The notes beneath the pieces were generated by a model. That model was not told the origin of the DNA. It saw nothing but the letters and a program-made list of their open reading frames with translations, and did not search any database. From an uncultured Bacteroidales bacterium (lineage in GTDB: Bacteria; Bacteroidota; Bacteroidia; Bacteroidales; Muribaculaceae), in the NCBI GenBank assembly GCA_900547755.1, contig URIC01000015.1, forward strand, positions 1 to 38,201: a stretch of 38,201 nt of DNA, read 5' to 3'. This document shows, piece by piece, positions 1 to 9,401 of the stretch. Position 1 is the first letter of the stretch, and the number at the start of each line of letters is the position of its first letter. The translations under genes and the position numbers were made by a program.

Positions 1-98
1 TTATCGTTATTTTCCTTAAAAAATTTCACAAATCAAATTAGTTTAGACAACTTCTATGGCTCTCACTTCAACCGTTAAGCGCAAGGAAACAATATTTA

Positions 99-1094
99 TT
101 GAGTCAGCGCTTCTCCGTTGACTATAATTTCAATAGCAATCATATTGAAGGCAATACGCTGACCTACGGTCAGACTGAATTGCTGCTTCTCTTTGGGAAA
201 GTGGTCGGGGAAGGAGACTTGAAGGACTTTGTTGATATGAAGGCAAGTCAGGTGGGAGTGAAAATAATGACCGAAGAGGCTCACTTAAAAGACCATCCTC
301 TGACTCAAAATTTCATAAGACAGCTCCACAAGACATTGTTGCGTGAGGACTATACCGTATATCGTCAGTTACCCGGGGAAATCACTACGAGTTACACAGT
401 TCACGCAGGACAGTACAAAACGCGCCCCAACAGTGTAATCACACGATACGGAGACCGCTTCGAGTACGCTTCGCCTGAAGAAACACCGGCATTGATGACT
501 ACACTGGTGGACTGGTATAATGAAGCTGAAAAATCCGGTCAATATTCGCCCTTAGAGTTGGCGGCATTGTTCCATTACCGCTATATCCGCATCCATCCTT
601 TCGAAGACGGTAACGGACGAATTGCCCGTCTGTTGGTGAACTATATTCTTGCCCGACATGACTGGCCTATGGTAGTGGTCAGAAGTCGTAATAAACTACA
701 ATATCTCGAGGCTCTGCATCAAAGCGATGTCGAAATTGGACCGTCTCCATCTGATGGCGCGAATGCAGGATTAAAACAAATACGTCATTTCATGAAGTAT
801 TTCAAAAAAATCGTTGAGGATGAATTGAAATATGATATAGAATTTGTAAGCGAGACTTCGCCCAATGTTTGGTGGTATGATGGACAAAAGATTATATTTC
901 GTGCGGCCACAACTCCCAAATTGCTGCAAGCTATGCAATACAATCCCGATATAACCATTGAAGGCCTCGCATCTCACACCGGAATTTCGATTGCGGCCGT
1001 CAATAAACAATTACGACAGCTCTTGATGAAAGGCTATATTCAAAGAAGTGAATCCAATGGAAGTTGGAGAGTTTTTGCTTCAACTTCGATTTAA
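99..1094 (+). CDS. Fic family protein (predicted AMP transferase) with C-terminal winged helix; N-terminus probably incomplete
   Basis: Fic enzymes usually move AMP from ATP onto target proteins. Seen here: the full Fic core HPFEDGNGRIAR at residues 166-177, and an inhibitory-helix motif SxxxEG (Ser13-Gly18, SNHIEG) of the class with an N-terminal inhibitor. Residues about 270-331 look like a winged-helix DNA-binding domain. The only start codon is TTG at 99. Upstream of it the same frame stays open back to a TAG at 39-41 and reads LQPLSARKQYLLSQRF, which resembles the N-terminal helix of homologues that are about 35-40 residues longer. The gene is therefore either N-terminally damaged or uses an unusual start. 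No promoter is visible. A type III restriction gene follows 127 bases downstream on the same strand, so a shared role in a restriction locus is likely but inferred. Base composition is more AT-rich than in the housekeeping genes, which fits horizontal transfer. Confidence 0.85.
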   Translation: MSQRFSVDYNFNSNHIEGNTLTYGQTELLLLFGKVVGEGDLKDFVDMKASQVGVKIMTEEAHLKDHPLTQNFIRQLHKTLLREDYTVYRQLPGEITTSYTVHAGQYKTRPNSVITRYGDRFEYASPEETPALMTTLVDWYNEAEKSGQYSPLELAALFHYRYIRIHPFEDGNGRIARLLVNYILARHDWPMVVVRSRNKLQYLEALHQSDVEIGPSPSDGANAGLKQIRHFMKYFKKIVEDELKYDIEFVSETSPNVWWYDGQKIIFRAATTPKLLQAMQYNPDITIEGLASHTGISIAAVNKQLRQLLMKGYIQRSESNGSWRVFASTSI

Positions 1095-1221
1095 CACAGA
1101 TGTCACACTCCAACCTAATGTCTGAAAAAATTTAAAAATAATTGCAGAACCCCGATAGTGAGATTTTGCACACGTGCATGCACAATTCGACAAGGTCTCA
1201 TATACAAATAGGAATACAACA

Positions 1222-4200
1222 ATGAAGTTCAAATTTAAAATACAGCAATATCAGACAGACGCGGTCACAAACACCGTGGCGGTATTTACCGGACAGCCGA
1301 GCCGCGACAAGGCGGTGCAGTATCGTCATGATGTAGGAAAGCACGATGGACGCTTTATACCTGAAGATGAAGAAATAGGATGGCGCAACGCCGATATCGA
1401 GGTCTCGTCAAAGCAACTCCTTGACAATATCAACGCAGTTCAAACACTTTACGATATTGTTCCGTCGCGCAAACTCGCCGAGGGTTTAGGCGCCGTGACG
1501 CTTGACATCGAGATGGAGACCGGCACAGGCAAGACTTACGTATATATCAAGACCATGTTTGAACTCAACCGCCGTTATGGGTGGTCGAAGTTCATCATCG
1601 TTGTGCCGAGTATCGCCATACGCGAGGGCGTGGCGAAGTCTTTCCGTATGCTTGAAGACCACTTTATGGAACAGTACGGCAAGAAAGCCCGTTGGTTGGT
1701 TCGTCTACAACAGCTCTAACCTCAACCAGCTTGACCAGTACTCGCAAGACAGCGGCATATCGGTAATGATTATCAATACTCAGGCTTTCGCAGCCTCAAT
1801 GAAAGAGGGTGGCCGCAGCAAAGAGAGCCGAATCATCTACTCAAAGCGTGATGAATTTGGCTCGCGCCGTCCAATTGATGTCATAGCATCCAACCGTCCA
1901 ATCATAATCATGGACGAGCCGCAAAAGATGGAGGGCGCAGCCACGCAAGCGGCACTCAAAAAATTCAATCCGCTTTTCACCCTAAACTACTCGGCCACCC
2001 ACCGGACAAAACACGACTGCATATATGCCCTCGATGCCTTTGATGCCTTCCGGCAGAAACTGGTAAAGCGCATCCAGGTGAAAGGGTTTGAAGTGAATAA
2101 TCTATCAGGCACGAGCGGTTACATGTATCTTGACAATATTGTACTGTCGCCGAAACATCCGCCAAAAGCCCGTATTGAAATTGAAGTGAAATCGGTGTCC
2201 GGGGCACCGAAACGCCGAATTATAACTTTTGACACCGTAAGGAAAAACAGCCTATTTGCCGCCTCGCATGAGCTTGCGGAATATGCCGATTATACTATCA
2301 GCGAAATATCGCCCAAAGGCTATGTCACTTTTATCAACGGCAAGACCATTTGGCGCGGGGAAGTTATCGGCGATGATTCGGAACGCACTATGCAGCGCGT
2401 ACAGATACGCGAAACCATCGCATCCCACTTCCGCAAGGAACGAGAACTTTTCAGACGAGGCATAAAATGTCTGTCTCTTTTCTTCATAGATGAAGTAAGC
2501 CACTATCGCCAATATGACGAGCAAGGCAACGAGGTGAAAGGTGATTTCCAAATAATCTTTGAAGAAGAATATGCCCGTGCCGTAGAACAGGAATATCATA
2601 TCCGGGACGAAGAGTATAACCGCTATCTGCGACAATTCATGCCTCAACAAGTACACCGGGGGTACTTCTCAATCGACAAGAAAGGTCACACGGTCAACTC
2701 CGCGACAAAACGTAACTCAGACATATCGGACGACATATCGGCATATGACCTTATTCTTAAAAATAAAGAGAGATTGCTGAGCTTTGAGGAACCGACCCGT
2801 TTCATCTTCTCGCACTCCGCGCTCCGCGAGGGCTGGGACAATCCGAATGTGTTTCAGATATGCACATTGCGCCATAGCGATTCCACTACCGCAAAACGTC
2901 AGGAAGTAGGTCGTGGTCTGCGTATCTGCGTTGACCGAAACGGTGTCCGTCAGGACCGCGAAACACTCGGCGAGGACGTACACGAAGTAAATGTACTGAC
3001 GGTAATAGCCAATGAAAGCTATTCCACATTTGTCGAAGCGCTGCAGAAAGAGACTTTGGAGGCAAGCAGAGAACGAGCCCGGAAGGCCACGGCAGCTTAC
3101 TTTACCGGCAAGACAATCAAAGTGGGCGACGAGCTGTATGTCACCACCGACCGCGACGCATCGCGCATTATGGTTTATCTTGACGATAATGATTATATTG
3201 ATGACAATGGCTACATAACACCGAAATATCACGCCGATGTCGCTGCCGGAAGTGTCGCGCCTTACGGACAGAAACTCAAAACTATAGCCGAAGGCGTAAC
3301 GAAGCTGATACAGTCTATTTTCGACCCGTCTATCCTCAAAGAAATGGTAAAAAAGGATAAACCGGCAGTCTATAACGACAGGCTTAATGAGAATTACGGC
3401 AAGCCGGAGTTTAAGGCATTATGGAACGCTATAAACCATAAATACGTATATACAGTACATTACGACAGCGACGAACTGATTGAGAAAGCGGTCAACCACA
3501 TCAATGCCGAATTAACTGTAAAAGTGCTTAGATATGTCAAGAGAGAAGGTTTGCAAAGCGAGGATAATGCCGCTGAGTTCGGCGACACCCGTTCACAATC
3601 ACAGGAACTGACCGACATCTGTACCTCGTCGGTGAAATACGACCTCGTCGGGTCTATCGCAAAAGGTGCCAATCTGACTCGCCGGACAGTTGTCAAGATT
3701 CTGCAAGGCATACACCACGGGCAATTTGCCAAATTCCGCAAAAATCCGGAGGAATTTATTGCCAAAGTCATTACAATCATACGAGAACAAAAGGCAACCA
3801 TGATAGTGGAGCATATACGCTATGAGCAGACATCCGGCAAATATGATTCCGACATCTTTACCAGCAATTCGCGTGCAGATTTCGACCAGGCTTATCAGGC
3901 TAAGAAACACATAACCGATTATGTAATCTCTGACAGTCTGGGAGAGCGCGACTTCGCCCACGACCTTGACGAAGCCAACGAAGTCGTGGTATATGCCAAA
4001 CTGCCGCGTAAGTTCCATATTCCCACACCGGTAGGGGATTACGCTCCCGACTGGGCGATAGCCATGCAACGCGACGGAATCAAGCATGTATTTTTCATAG
4101 CCGAGACAAAAGGCTCGTTGCGTTCCATGGATTTACGCGGCGTAGAGAAAGCGAAAATAGAATGTTGCTCTAAACTCTTTGAAGAAATGTCAAATTCCGG

Positions 4201-4261
4201 AGTACGCTATCATAAAGTTACGACATATCAGGATTTGATAGATGCAATGACTTCTGTATAA
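1222..4261 (+). pseudogene. res: Type III restriction enzyme Res subunit (SF2 helicase plus PD-(D/E)xK nuclease), frameshifted
   Basis: Res subunits of type III restriction systems translocate on DNA with ATP and cut it together with Mod. With the frameshift repaired this is about 1011 residues, normal for the family. Motifs seen, numbered on the repaired protein: Walker A ETGTGKT ending near K104, motif II DEPQ at 230-233, motif III SAT, motif VI QEVGRGLR from 559, and a C-terminal nuclease PD...ETK (D942, E960, K962). The ATG at 1222 was chosen over 1174 because MKFKFKIQQYQTDAV is the usual family start. The frame breaks at 1691-1701. The sequence there reads GTTGGTTGGTTC, and removing one TTGG restores KKARWFVYNSSNLNQL without loss or gain of residues. 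The first frame otherwise stops at 1717-1719. No mod gene is visible. It is a pseudogene, a phase-off allele or a sequencing error; the sequence alone cannot decide. Confidence 0.85.
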
Positions 4262-4342
4262 GGTTTAATGCAGCGGACTTCGGCATAATCTCAATTGGTT
4301 CCTTAAACGGCCAGAGGGGCGGCCACTCAGCTGTTGTAATAG

Positions 4343-4376
4343 AAAGACACGCACCGGGAAAGAGGTGCGTGTCTTT
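4343..4376. terminator. Bidirectional intrinsic terminator between res and tRNA-Ser
   Basis: A 13-bp perfect stem, AAAGACACGCACC (4343-4355) with GGTGCGTGTCTTT (4364-4376), encloses an 8-base loop. T runs lie on both sides, so it can end transcription of res on the plus strand and of tRNA-Ser on the minus strand. Confidence 0.8.
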
Positions 4377-4379
4377 TGT

Positions 4380-4469
4380 TGGCGGAAGCTCAGGGATTCG
4401 AACCCTGGGTACCCGAAAGGGTACAACGGTTTTCGAGACCGTCCCGTTCGACCACTCCGGCAAACTTCC
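4380..4469 (-). tRNA. tRNA-Ser (anticodon CGA), CCA encoded
   Basis: On the minus strand the acceptor arms GGAAGTT (4463-4469) and AGCTTCC (4384-4390) pair with one G-U. The anticodon stem ACGGT/ACCGT holds loop CTCGAAA, giving anticodon CGA. There is a long variable arm (GTACCC TTTC GGGTAC), as expected for serine, and a T arm with GGTTCGAATC. The discriminator is G (4383), and the genome encodes the terminal CCA (4380-4382). A serine tRNA next to a restriction module is a typical island boundary. Confidence 0.95.
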
Positions 4470-4490
4470 GGGTCGTTTTCAATAGCAGTG

Positions 4491-4523
4491 CAAAGTTACG
4501 ATTTTTTTTTGAATACGGTGCAA
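4491..4523 (-). promoter_or_regulatory. Bacteroidota-type promoter of tRNA-Ser
   Basis: Minus-strand TAACTTTG (4491-4498) matches TAnnTTTG exactly. A TTG (4521-4523) lies 22 bases upstream, slightly longer than the usual spacing. The tRNA begins 21 bases downstream of the -7 box. Confidence 0.6.
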
Positions 4524-4530
4524 TTAATTC

Positions 4531-5904
4531 TCACTTTTTGACTGTCTTCTTGCCGAACCCCGGGTCTATCTTCACCAATAGGCAGGCTATACAGGTGAAG
4601 ACACTGCATATAACTACCAGTGTGAAGTAGTTTATGTATCCTTGCGGACCGGCGAAGCCGAAGAGGTTGATGTCGGAAATCAAGTTGAACAGAAGGCCGG
4701 AGAACATTCCGGGCAACATCATTCCGAGTGCCATGAATCCGGTGCAGAAAGCGTAGTGAGAGGTCTTCCATTTTCCTTCCGAGAAGTATATAAGGTACAA
4801 CATGAAGGCGGTGAATCCGAAGCCGTAACCGAACTGTTCCACAAAGATACAGGCATTTATGAACAGCAGGCCGAGGGTGTCTGTCTGCGGCATAAGAACA
4901 GCCAACAGCGTGTAGAGCGCGCAGGGCAGAGTAAGACTCAGAGCCATAGGCCACAGCCATTTCTTCAGGCCTCCCCGGGCTATGAGGTAACCTCCGAGTA
5001 TGCCTCCCAGGAGCAAAGCCACCACACCGGTGACGCCGTTGGCGATACCCACGTCCTTGGTGCTCATGGCCAGGCCTCCGGCCGCTCTGTCACCCACAAG
5101 GAACGGAGACACTATCTTGATACACAAAGCCTCAGGCAGACGGTACAGGAGCATAAACAGCAACGCGCACCACACTCCCTTTTTCGTAAAAAAGGTGGCG
5201 AAAGTCTGTCCCAGGTCAGTAAGCACCTGACGCACATTGTGTTCACCTCTGGGGCGGTCCAGGGAAGCCTTGGGCATACGGAAGCGGTGATAGATGGCCA
5301 GACCGCCCATTATTACGGCCACGACAAGCATCACTGTCTGCCAGGCAAAGGAGATGTCGCCGATGCTGATTTGACCTCCGCTTCCGGCCGAATATTCCTC
5401 AAGATAGCCGGCCATATATATCAGCGCACCGGATACAAAGATGTTTCCCAACCGATAAAACATGCTTCGCCATCCTACGTATTCGGCCTGTTCGTGGTCC
5501 GACAGTCCGAGCATATAGTAGCCGTCGGCCGCGATGTCGTGGGTGGCCGAAAGAAATGCCGCCACAAAGAAGATTATGATTGTGGAAACGAAGAACATGG
5601 AGGATGAAATGAGCAGGGCCACAAGCAAGAAAGAGACAGCCATAAAGTTCTGCATGTGGAGCACCCAGCGGCGTTTGGTAGAGAATACATCCACAAACGG
5701 ACTCCACAAGGGCTTGATTACCCATGGCAGGTATAGGAGTCCGGTCCAGAATGTCATCATTTCCAGGTCAATGTCCATACGGGTGTACATCAGCACCGTA
5801 AGCACATTTATTACCGCGTATGGAACCGCCTCGGCAAAGTAAAGAGTGGGCAGCCATCGCCATACTTTAGAGCGGTTTATAGTTTTTTTAGTGTCAGCCG
5901 TCAT
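4531..5904 (-). CDS. AmpG-like major facilitator superfamily transporter
   Basis: A 457-residue inner-membrane protein with about 12 hydrophobic segments. The N-terminal part (WRWLPTLYFAEAVPYAVINV, then YLPWVIKPLWSPFVD) has the pattern of the AmpG/muropeptide permease branch of MFS, common in Bacteroidales. The substrate is not shown by the sequence; recycling of cell-wall muropeptides is an inference. I chose the ATG at 5904 because the hydrophobic core begins shortly after it and a promoter ends just upstream at 5923; the open frame continues further to 6285 but would run antisense into the next gene. The gene is divergent from the CCA-adding enzyme gene, with only 111 bases between the two start codons. 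Confidence 0.85.
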   Translation of the reverse strand: MTADTKKTINRSKVWRWLPTLYFAEAVPYAVINVLTVLMYTRMDIDLEMMTFWTGLLYLPWVIKPLWSPFVDVFSTKRRWVLHMQNFMAVSFLLVALLISSSMFFVSTIIIFFVAAFLSATHDIAADGYYMLGLSDHEQAEYVGWRSMFYRLGNIFVSGALIYMAGYLEEYSAGSGGQISIGDISFAWQTVMLVVAVIMGGLAIYHRFRMPKASLDRPRGEHNVRQVLTDLGQTFATFFTKKGVWCALLFMLLYRLPEALCIKIVSPFLVGDRAAGGLAMSTKDVGIANGVTGVVALLLGGILGGYLIARGGLKKWLWPMALSLTLPCALYTLLAVLMPQTDTLGLLFINACIFVEQFGYGFGFTAFMLYLIYFSEGKWKTSHYAFCTGFMALGMMLPGMFSGLLFNLISDINLFGFAGPQGYINYFTLVVICSVFTCIACLLVKIDPGFGKKTVKK

Positions 5905-5922
5905 TGGTTTCAGTCTTTGAGA

Positions 5923-5954
5923 CAAAGGTAGGCCATTTTTCGGAATAGGCCAAA
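5923..5954 (-). promoter_or_regulatory. Promoter of the AmpG-like transporter gene
   Basis: On the minus strand TACCTTTG (5923-5930) is a perfect TAnnTTTG -7 box. A perfect TTTG (CAAA on plus, 5951-5954) lies exactly 20 bases upstream. The predicted leader is only about a dozen bases long. Confidence 0.75.
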
Positions 5955-5958
5955 TTTC

Positions 5959-5990
5959 TTTGGGGATTTCAGCTATTTTGGTTAATTTCG
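5959..5990 (+). promoter_or_regulatory. Promoter of the CCA-adding enzyme gene
   Basis: TTTG (5959-5962), 20 bases, then TAATTTCG (5983-5990), one mismatch from TAnnTTTG. Its -33 element lies only four bases from the -33 element of the divergent transporter promoter. Confidence 0.65.
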
Positions 5991-6015
5991 CAGCGGCAAA
6001 ACACACTATGAAGAT

Positions 6016-7569
6016 ATGACCACACAGCTGTACATAAGGATTTGCAGATACCTGCGGGACAAAATAGCCGGGACGCAGTGGGAGGGCCATGTCTACACGG
6101 TGGGTGGCTGCTGTCGCGACCTGGTACTCGGTTTGGAAATCAAGGACATAGACCTGGCAGTGGACCTTCCCAACGGAGGTGTGGATTTTGCCGAATGGCT
6201 CTACAAGAACAAGTTGAGCATCATGCACCCGGTCATCTTCAAGCGCTACGGCACGGCGATGCTGCGTCTCAGGGCTTTCCCCCACGATGACCTGGAAATA
6301 GTGCAGACACGCGCCGAGAAATACACTGACCGTAATTCGCGCAACCCGGAGACCGCTTTCGGTTCCATCAAGGAGGACTGTATGCGCAGAGACCTCACTA
6401 TCAACGCCCTGTACTACAATCTCACAACCGAGAAACTTCTGGACATAACAGGTCGCAGTGTGTCTGACATTAAGAACAAGGTGATAGCCACGCCGCTTGA
6501 CCCGGACTCTACCTACGACGATGACCCTATACGCATACTCCGTACCGTACGTTTCGCCTCCAGGCTCGGATGGGATTTACCCGTTCCTGTCTTTGAGGCC
6601 ATGCGACGCAATTCGGACAGACTGTCCATAATCAAGCCGGAAAGACTGAGGGGTGAATTTGAGAAAATCCTGCTCAGCGAAAAACCGGGACCGGCCATAG
6701 ATATGCTCCGTGCCTGCGGAGCAATGACGCTGATAGCTCCTGAACTGCTCCCGCTTGTCACTCAATCCTACCTGCCGGACAACCGTGATACCGCCTGGAA
6801 CCATAGTCTGCGCACACTGGACCTGCTGCCCCCTGACCTTACTCTGAGGTGGGCCGCCCTCATCTGCGATGTGGCTCTTCCCCGCTCTCTCAAAGAAGGA
6901 CAAGACGCCGCAGACCATGCGCTGAAATCCCGTCACTATGTATTACAGCTGCTGGCTCGCCTCCGCTATCACCAGCCCCTATACAAGGATGTGCTGTTCC
7001 TGTGCGCGAACCATGAGCGCACTGCCGGTTGGGGCAAAATGTCGGAGAACATGACCGATCAGGAATTGCGCCGGCTACAATATCTGAGTGGCAATCCGGA
7101 AAAACTATCCATGCTTCTAACCCTGATAGACGCATACAACAAATCACTTCCAGAGCCATATACCCGACCGCGTCAAGTGGAGTTTATACGCAAACGGGAC
7201 GCGGAAATGCAGGCAGACGGTACAGCCATGTACACATATCATCTGCCCTTTGCGGAACGGCGCATAAAACGATTGCTGAAAATAGAGCCCGGGCCATTGG
7301 TGGAGGACACGCTGGAGTACATGATGCAGCTGGCATTTGCAAATCCCATGCGGAGCCGCCAGGAATTTGAAAGATTGGTAAGCGATTACACTCCCGGTAC
7401 CGGCAGAAAAGATATCCTCCCGCTCTCGGAAGAGGTGAGGCCATGCGCGAAACGTAAGCGCAGAGCCAACAAGACGGCGGAAAAGACTCAAAAGGCACAG
7501 GCACAATCGCCGCAACGCCGCAGACATCACCACCGCCGCAGAAAAAAGACCGACAAATCCAAGGCCTAA
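6016..7569 (+). CDS. cca: CCA tRNA nucleotidyltransferase (class II), degenerate HD domain
   Basis: Adds or repairs the 3' CCA of tRNAs in the cytoplasm. Class II nucleotidyltransferase motifs are in order: GGCCRD (residues 30-35), the catalytic pair D44xD46 (KDIDLAVD), RRDLTINAL, then DDPIRILRTVRFASRLGW of the neck region. The protein is 517 residues. Where close homologues carry an HD phosphohydrolase-like domain (usually LLHDIGKP), this one reads WNHSLRTLDLLPP...LICDVALP, so the HD pair is lost. The last 50 residues are a very basic tail rich in K, R and H, perhaps for tRNA binding. Start ATG at 6016; an ATG at 6008 gives only MKI and ends on a TGA that overlaps this start. Both tRNA genes in the window already encode CCA, so repair may be a major role. 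Confidence 0.92.
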   Translation: MTTQLYIRICRYLRDKIAGTQWEGHVYTVGGCCRDLVLGLEIKDIDLAVDLPNGGVDFAEWLYKNKLSIMHPVIFKRYGTAMLRLRAFPHDDLEIVQTRAEKYTDRNSRNPETAFGSIKEDCMRRDLTINALYYNLTTEKLLDITGRSVSDIKNKVIATPLDPDSTYDDDPIRILRTVRFASRLGWDLPVPVFEAMRRNSDRLSIIKPERLRGEFEKILLSEKPGPAIDMLRACGAMTLIAPELLPLVTQSYLPDNRDTAWNHSLRTLDLLPPDLTLRWAALICDVALPRSLKEGQDAADHALKSRHYVLQLLARLRYHQPLYKDVLFLCANHERTAGWGKMSENMTDQELRRLQYLSGNPEKLSMLLTLIDAYNKSLPEPYTRPRQVEFIRKRDAEMQADGTAMYTYHLPFAERRIKRLLKIEPGPLVEDTLEYMMQLAFANPMRSRQEFERLVSDYTPGTGRKDILPLSEEVRPCAKRKRRANKTAEKTQKAQAQSPQRRRHHHRRRKKTDKSKA

Positions 7570-7592
7570 GACAGGACTTGCCGAAAGAGAGC

Positions 7593-9401
7593 CTATTGCT
7601 TCAGGACTTGCATCTCGCAGTTGCGGCAGTCAAAGGCGAGTGTGAATCGGGCGCCTCCCTTGTTGACTATGCTCAGTGGCTCTTTCAAAGCCGGTTTGCC
7701 CGTGGCTTTCAGACTTCGTTTACACATACCCAATTCCCGCAATATGCAATGACGGGTGGTCATCACCACCTTTCCGGATGCTATTGCCTTATAGTCCGGG
7801 TTCTTTTCCAACGCCGGTTCTATGTATGTCACTCCATGCTCTTTGTAAAACTCCGCCGCCTTGAGGTTCGCCACATTGTCAGCATACACAAGGTTCCTGT
7901 CAGGATATGGGAACTCTCTGTTTTCCGTCGCCCTCGACGGGCGCATGAATGTCGCTGCGGCGTTTGCGTCTAAAGCAGAAACGAGTTCACGACGCAGACG
8001 GGTCAGCACCGAGGCCTGTATAAATGAATCCTCGTTCAGCCAGCTCTTAAAACCACGCAGTCTGTAGATAGTGTCACCTAACTTATCAAAGAAACGCCGG
8101 GCATCCAACGGACGCCGGGCATCGTGGGTGTGAGGAGGAACCGGCAGAGTAGCCCGACAACCTCTGTCATCGCTGACAGTGACACGGTTCTCGTGTAACT
8201 CAATATCCACGTCAACTTTGCGGACAGCCGAGTCCGGACGCTTCAACAGCGCCTCATGGGCAGCGTCAGTGGTGCGGAACAACTCTGTGCCACGTGGCAA
8301 ACGCACGTTTCTGGCATATACAGGCTGTCCGTTCACTACCTTATTGACTCGGACTCCGGTATACTCGCCACCCGGAGTGAAAAAGGCGACACCATCCCCC
8401 GCATGAAACTCGGTTCCGACGGTTACCGGCTCTCCCAGAGACTTGGGAGTCAGCAAAGAGGCGATGTGCTGCGGTCTACGATGCTCCAGGAAGTAATGGG
8501 TGAACCCTCGGTTAAAACTCTTGAACGGGTCCGGAGCAAACCTGAACTCCGAACTACCTGCGGAAGCACGGCTGTACAGCTCAGGATGCGCCGCTATCTC
8601 ATTATCTATCAACTGTCTGTAATAGGCAGTTATATTTTTTACATATCCGGCATCCTTCAGGCGACCTTCTATCTTAAAGGAGGAGACTCCCGCTTTAAGC
8701 AGAGCCGGCAGCAGAGCCGAGGCATTGAAGTCTTTGAGTGAAAGGAGGTGTGCCTCGCGATGCAAACGGCTTCCTGTAGCATCTGTCAGCACGTATGGCA
8801 AACGGCATACCTGCGCGCAACGTCCACGGTTGGCACTGCGTCCGCACAGGGCGTATGAAGCATGGCAACGGCCAGAATAACTGACGCATAGCGCCCCATG
8901 TACAAAAGTCTCCACCGGTACGGAAACATTGTCGCACACTTCCCTTATCCGCTCCAATGTGAGTTCGCGTGCAAGCACTATCTGAGAAAAACCGGCTTCC
9001 TGCAAAAAACGCGCTTTTTCGGGAGTCCGGGTGTCACACTGAGTGCTGGCATGAAGGGCAATGGGCGGAATATCAAGCCGTAAAATACCCATATCCTGCA
9101 CTATCAGCGCATCCACACCGGCATTGTACAATTCTGTTATCAGCCTCTCCACACTCCTTAGTTCAGAGTCGAATACAAGGGTGTTGACAGTGCAGTATAC
9201 ACGTGCGCGGTATGGGTGGGCGAAGTCGCACAGACGGCGTATATCTTCGGTGCTGTTGGCCGCCGCTGAACGGGCCCCGAAACCCTGCGGACCGATATAT
9301 ACCGCATCCGCTCCGTGGGTAATGGCGCAGACGGCCGTCTCCAGATTCTTCGCAGGGGACAGCAATTCAATCGGACGCGGACTCTTAGCGTGCGAGTTCA
9401 T
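7593..9401 (-). CDS. U32 peptidase-family protein (RlhA/TrhP-type RNA hydroxylation factor)
   Basis: A 602-residue protein with the U32 signature ETFVHGALCVSYSGRCHAS (residues 164-182). Cysteines C172, C179, C186, C195 and C199 and a late CxxC (DCRNCEM near the C-terminus) could bind an iron-sulfur cluster. Characterised relatives in E. coli (RlhA, TrhP) make 5-hydroxycytidine in 23S rRNA or 5-hydroxyuridine in tRNA and use prephenate; the older label 'collagenase-like protease' is probably misleading. The length, with a domain after the catalytic part, is closer to RlhA than to TrhP, but I cannot choose the RNA target. The start at 9401 overlaps the end of the purF-like gene by 17 bases, so the two are cotranscribed and perhaps translationally coupled. 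It ends tail to tail with cca, 23 bases away. Confidence 0.85.
   Translation of the reverse strand: MNSHAKSPRPIELLSPAKNLETAVCAITHGADAVYIGPQGFGARSAAANSTEDIRRLCDFAHPYRARVYCTVNTLVFDSELRSVERLITELYNAGVDALIVQDMGILRLDIPPIALHASTQCDTRTPEKARFLQEAGFSQIVLARELTLERIREVCDNVSVPVETFVHGALCVSYSGRCHASYALCGRSANRGRCAQVCRLPYVLTDATGSRLHREAHLLSLKDFNASALLPALLKAGVSSFKIEGRLKDAGYVKNITAYYRQLIDNEIAAHPELYSRASAGSSEFRFAPDPFKSFNRGFTHYFLEHRRPQHIASLLTPKSLGEPVTVGTEFHAGDGVAFFTPGGEYTGVRVNKVVNGQPVYARNVRLPRGTELFRTTDAAHEALLKRPDSAVRKVDVDIELHENRVTVSDDRGCRATLPVPPHTHDARRPLDARRFFDKLGDTIYRLRGFKSWLNEDSFIQASVLTRLRRELVSALDANAAATFMRPSRATENREFPYPDRNLVYADNVANLKAAEFYKEHGVTYIEPALEKNPDYKAIASGKVVMTTRHCILRELGMCKRSLKATGKPALKEPLSIVNKGGARFTLAFDCRNCEMQVLKQ

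Noticed and set aside
1166..1182. TGCACACGTGCATGCA, partly palindromic, upstream of res
   Set aside because: The symmetry is imperfect and short, and no second site was seen.
4642..5607. Plus-strand open frame inside the transporter region
   Set aside because: The opposite strand encodes a multi-pass transporter with its own perfect promoter. The plus frame is hydrophilic with no family pattern.
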